NCBI RefSeq assembly: GCF_910589235.1 | Contig: NC_060977.1 | Coordinates: 752,501 to 816,500, forward strand | Length of the DNA stretch: 64,000 bases | Direction of reading: 5' to 3' | Source of the DNA: Vespa crabro | Taxonomy: Eukaryota; Arthropoda; Insecta; Hymenoptera; Vespidae | In this document: piece after piece, positions 59,293-64,000 of the stretch | Layout of the letters: each line of letters starts with the position of its first letter | Numbering within the stretch: the first letter of the stretch is position 1 | Made by a program: the position numbers and the translations under genes | Notes under the pieces: model-generated | Database searches by the model: none | What the model was told of the DNA's origin: nothing | The model's input: only the letters and a program-made list of their open reading frames with translations

Positions 59293-61947
59293 CCCGTTCC
59301 GTGTCCGCGCGCCCATACAAATATCCATCCTACGAATTAACGGTGAATCATCCCGATGACAGGAGCAGGTAACTAGATACGTTATATACGTCGGAGGCGA
59401 AGGCCTCGGGAGAAACGGCTCCCTCTCCTCTCTTTTGAGAAACAAGCGTGATTCGTTTGGCCGTTCGCGTACGCGTAAGATCCTCCATCTTTCACTCTTT
59501 GCTCGAGTTCGAGTTTCACGCCGTCGGTATAGTTTTCGTTCGTATGTATGCGACCGAGTAAAATACGAAAGCTCCCTTTATTCCCCTCCCCTCCCCCCGT
59601 CGACTTTTTCTCCGTCTTGATTCTTCTCTTTTTCCCAGTACCTTTCTCTAGTACCTTAATCTTTTTCTATACCGTCACCCGTTATGCCTCGACAACGAAG
59701 GACGGATCTTGATCTCTCGTGAATCGTGGGAGCGTGCCTTCCAATAGAAGTCCCGTTATACGCCTTTCCACCCTCCGCAACCCTTCCGGCCTTTCGTTTC
59801 GCATCGATAATACCGCAGGCCCCATCGATGGGATATATGTGTCAAGTGCGTTTCGCGCTAGAAATATTTGCAGAACGCGCCTTATCTCGATCTACCATTG
59901 GTCGCTAGTAGATGTTAGGTATGGTTTACGTCGACTCGGGGTGGATAAGGAGAAGGCCCTGTGAAAAGGAGGACGGGAAAGAGAGAGAGAGAGAGAGAGA
60001 GATGGCTGCTTTACGACGATATTAGAAAACCGCCTAAGCAAGGACATTAAGAGTACGATGCACCTGAGGGGAAATTATCGATAATGGAGCGCTCGTTTTC
60101 TCTCATTCATTACACGTTATCGTGAAGGTAATAACAGTACCGGCTTGGTAATAATGATACCAGGACGTCCAAGGATATTTACCTTAACCCCCTCCCCTTT
60201 CTCCTCCCGATTCTCAGTCTCGTTCCTTTTGTTCCGTCTTAAAAAGTTGCGACGATTAAATCGTTTTGCTTGTAATTACGAGCAACGGCGGATTGCCCGA
60301 CGAAAAAAAAAAAAAGAAAAAAAAAACCTCTTTGATTTATCGATAGCCGAAAACTCTTTGAGAGTTTCGTAATACCTAATGAATCTTGCTTTTTCGAACT
60401 TTGGAACGAAGAACCAATTTCATGGGTATTCGAGGTAAGAGAGAGCGCGCGGGGGTTTGTTTCATGAATAAAATATACGGTCGGCCACTCGAACTACCAA
60501 GGCTCGTCTAAGTGGTCTCTCTAGGAGAGAAGACTATTAACTGATACATCATAAACTGTCGTTTACGGCGTTACTGGCGTTATTATTCATGAGAACGACG
60601 TTACGAGCGGACAACGCGCGACGCTCTTTACTCACGTGTATCGTGAATCCTTCGTAATGCGAGAGGAGAGGAAAGGAGAGGAGAGAAGGGAGGGAGATTG
60701 CTCGCCCCTTTTTCGCAATTGAGAAACGACCTATCTAATGTCGGTGAATATCGGTAGAAGCCAAGCCGCCTGAATTCTCGACGCTCGGAGCAAGATCGAA
60801 AAGCTCTATCGACGAACGTAGGATAAACGCTCGTAAAAGGGAGAAGAAAAGTTGGTAAAAATTGCTCGCGATGCTCGCTTTGAAGTATACTCGCTTTGGA
60901 GGAGCAGGGTCTTTCTCTCGAAAGGAAGATTTACTTTCGCGACGACGCACATTTATCGAATTACGTTTAGGGCATGGGAAACAATATGCAACGTCCCCTC
61001 GGCCGTAACAAGGCGACCCTCGTAACGTCAGGTTTCCTTCGTTTACAGGTGTTTACTGTGAGAGGGAACGCTCTCCGCGCTTTACGCTGCACCGCCTTCG
61101 AACGAACAGATTCCAGCCCTCTCGTAATGCTCGGAATATTACGAGCTACGTCGATGCGGAGGATGGCCGCGTTTATCGAAAATCTATCGCATTTGCATGA
61201 GCAAACGAGCGTCATGGATATTTTGCTCTTTAAGAGACGGCTGCCTTCCGTTCCTAATTACTTTTACCGACCACCTTTCATTTCGGAATTAACAAACATA
61301 TTTACGTGCCACCGCTTCCCCCTTTGCGAATTGTCGTTCGAAGATATCCAAGGTGCGCTCCGTTTTGCGTTCCTCATTTTGCTTAAGAATTAAGACAATA
61401 TTTTACGTCCAACGTCCGACCTTATTTATTTCCGATCCATTTTACGCTTTTATCAACGAAACGTTTAAAGAAAAATGCCGAGGCAAGGACCATCGTTTAT
61501 TTACTATATTACTACTATATTTGTACGCGATAGGAATTTATCGCGACGCTCTCGTTTATTGTTTTGCCAAAGAACGAACAAACACGTGAGCCCCTAATCC
61601 GTCGTTCGAATGTCACGGGACAATGTTTACGTTCGTCGATAACATCTCTCATTGTTTGTGTCCTTATGCGACCTTTACTCGCTGGTACAACCAACGAACG
61701 TGATAATAAATGTATTCCGTACATTTACCTTGAGGCACGCAAACGTGTCGGTAGGACCATCGCGCAATCTAGTATCTAACTCCGATAATAGTAATAAATT
61801 GAATTTTCGAAGAAAATTTCACGGAACGGAGGAATATTAATGAAAGAGATGAGCGCGTGTGCGTTTGAAAGAGGATACTATATCGATCGATCTAGGAAGG
61901 ATTTCAAGATTGAAAGGAAGTGAGGCCATTGTGTCCGATCGAGAGAG

Positions 61948-61987
<40 letters not shown>

Positions 61988-63970
61988 TATGGACGAGATC
62001 ACAGGTGGGTCCGAAGAGGGAAGCGAAACAACCTGTTGCAATCAAATTCATGCGGCTACCTGAACGAGGGGCGGAGGAGGAGAGGTAGGTGGCAGTTTTA
62101 GCAGGATGTTCCTCCGTCGTTCGTGGCATAATCGGAGGGACGTGGACTTTGGGGGTCTACCTGAATGAGAGGAGGTTTAGGAAGAGAGTGAGAGAGCGCG
62201 AGCGCGCGCGCGTAAAAGTGGAGTCTGCAAGAAAGCGAAGGCAAAAGGTGTCACGTGGACCCGCACGGATCCACGGGCACGCGTTCGTCCCGATTGTGTT
62301 CGTCCCGAAAAAAGGCAAGGAACGGGGGAGAAAGAAAGAAAAAAAAAAAAAGCGAAAGGTCGGGGAAGTAGAGGAAAGAAAGCGTATCGCTTCTTCGTCG
62401 TGACTCGTTGGGAAAAGGAGAGAGATCAAGAACGGACGGACGACCGGGGGGGGAGGAAGGAGGGAAGGAGAAAGAGAGGGAGCGAGGAAGCCCCGAATTT
62501 AATTCCTGCTATTATTGAAATACGCGAGCCGCCACGTGCCGGCGGAAAGGACGGATCTTTCCGTTCTGCGGACCAACTTGGACCACGTGGAGAGGAAGGC
62601 GCCTAACCCTCGGCTTCTTTCTCGTTTCTATTTTCTTCTCCTCTTCTTTCTTCTCATCGTCACGCAAAAATCAATGTCTGCCTCTGGCCACTTCTTCGAG
62701 AATTATACATTACTTCAAGAATATTTTCGTTGGGAAGGATATAATAATTAATAAATAAAGATTTTAACGATAAGTAATATTTATTTAGATCTTACGTAAG
62801 TCAGGAGCGAAAAGAGTTTTATCCTTATGACGATTTGATAACGAAAGCGAAACTCGTTGCGTTAAGACGTCGAGAGAGAATATATGCGAAGCCATCGGCG
62901 TTCTCGGCGGAAAGAAAAATTGAGCCGCCGCCTCGAAGCGTGTTCCTGGAATTGAATCAAACAAGTGTTACCACCCCCTTCGAGAATAATATATCTTCCA
63001 ACGTACAGCGTGGGGACCGAGACGGATAGCTCCTTGGTCCGTTGGAGGGATATACCTGATCCCACCTAAAGATCTTCCGTAGATTCATGATATTCTTTTT
63101 CTCGGTGTCTGAAAAATGGCAAGTTTTTCGCGTCGTTGTTCGCGTTGTACAAAATTAACGCATAACGCAATCGTGCCCATAGAAAATTATTATATTTCGA
63201 AAGCGGCAAGGAACCCAGCTGGACTTTCCCCATTGAAGGCGAAATTGCCGAACGGCCGTAAAGTTGAAGAGAAAAAAAGTAAGAAAAGAAAAGGAATCTT
63301 TCGGCTTACTTATCATAAAGGGCCGAGATCCACCGTAGTAGTAACTGACAGGAGCGCTGCATAATGCATTCATATATGCGGGATCCCGTTGACAAGTATT
63401 ATCCTTTCACGCGATCGTTCCCAATCTGACAAACCAATTATTCGGCACTCAGCGCGGGACGAGCGAGGCCTACACGTATATGCATATACGTATATTTGAT
63501 CAATCGTGCGTCGGTGCGCGGCATAAGAATCGACGAAGAGGGGGGCGAAGAGGGGAAGGGTAGAGGCAAGAGAAGGAAAAAAGGAAAGGCTAAGAGGAGC
63601 CGTAAAAGTGGACGAAGAAGTAGAGTAAGAGGCGCGGGGGTGTTTCGAGAGTTATAATAGCACGAAACATAATCCCCGGGTAAATCTAACGAGTCCGAGA
63701 GAGCAGCGCCGTGGCTCGCTGATGGACGAGAGGGAGAGAGGAACACGGTCGGAGAACGAGAGTGGAGAGGAGGAGCGTTTTCTGGCCAAGAGACCGAGAC
63801 AAGGATGAAACGACCGGCTTGGATCGAGAAGAAAGAGATAGAGAGACAAGAGAAGAAGGATGGGAGAAGAAAACGAAGGTGGTTCGGCGCCTCTCCGATC
63901 ATTCTTCAGTCTAGCGCAACGACTCACCGGCATTTTTTGCCGCCCCGCCGAAGACGTTAAAATTGCTCTA

Positions 63971-64000
63971 ATGGCGGACCCAAAGAGAAAAGCCGTGCCC
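63971..64000 (+). CDS. Possible start of a gene cut by the window end
   Basis: ATGGCGGACC opens ten codons, MADPKRKAVP, to the last base of the window. The N-terminus (Met-Ala, then a basic cluster) looks natural, and the preceding 300 bases are GC/GA-rich as at insect promoters. Ten codons cannot establish a gene. Confidence 0.15.
   Translation, partial: MADPKRKAVP

Larger units (their letters stand above)
56755..63970. other. Non-coding spacer
   Basis: No supported gene. A 139-codon ATG frame at 60974-61393 is free of repeats but has no recognisable domain and is of a length expected by chance. The rest holds GA, TC and ACCT tracts, and a GC-rich, G/A-rich segment at 63.5-63.9 kb that may be promoter-proximal to a gene beyond the right edge. 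Confidence 0.5.

Noticed and set aside
60974..61393. 139-codon ATG frame without repeats
   Set aside because: No domain, signal or codon bias. With roughly 61/64 sense codons, a few frames of this length are expected by chance in 64 kb on six frames.

Overview
The window looks like nuclear DNA of an insect, most likely a hymenopteran (bee, ant or wasp). The grounds are the abundance of CpG and TCGA words, the very dense (GA)n/(TC)n, (TA)n and trinucleotide microsatellites, AT-rich spacers, and small TTAA- and TA-flanked transposon remnants of the piggyBac and mariner types. This is inferred from general character; no species can be named. I saw no rRNA, tRNA, CRISPR array or prokaryotic operon structure.

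One gene is certain. Bases 17012-20503 (+) are a single open exon for a 1163-residue C2H2 zinc-finger protein rich in Gln, His, Asn and Pro. Three single fingers are spread through its low-complexity N-terminal nine tenths, and a compact four-finger array ends the protein. This is the layout of an insect developmental transcription factor. Upstream, 15.2-17.0 kb looks like promoter-proximal and 5' leader sequence: GA tracts, a strong 3' splice site at 16272 and a short upstream ORF. A GC-rich island at 8.27-8.66 kb, with GC boxes and a perfect CRE, is a candidate distal promoter. Downstream, 20.5-23.2 kb (perhaps to 24 kb) is an AT-rich probable 3' UTR with poly(A) signals, Pumilio-type elements, a let-7 seed match and, further on, a miR-8 seed match.

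The rest is intergenic or intronic and dominated by simple repeats. Two short non-autonomous transposons are clear. One is a TTAA-flanked piggyBac-like MITE (39808-40117) carrying two copies of an 18-bp perfect palindrome. The other is a TA-flanked mariner-like MITE (56619-56754).

Several exon-like pieces on the + strand are reported as hypotheses. The most interesting pair is a signal-peptide-like mini-exon ending in a consensus donor (25373-25418) and a phase-compatible Pro/His-rich exon with a resilin-like PDSYGAP motif followed at once by AATAAA (31926-32046). Other exon-like islands lie at 5051-5250, 34897-35081, 35085-35202 and 45582-45687. The last ten codons of the window (63971-64000) could begin another gene. 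Most other long open frames are translations of GA/TC, TA or trinucleotide repeats and are not genes.
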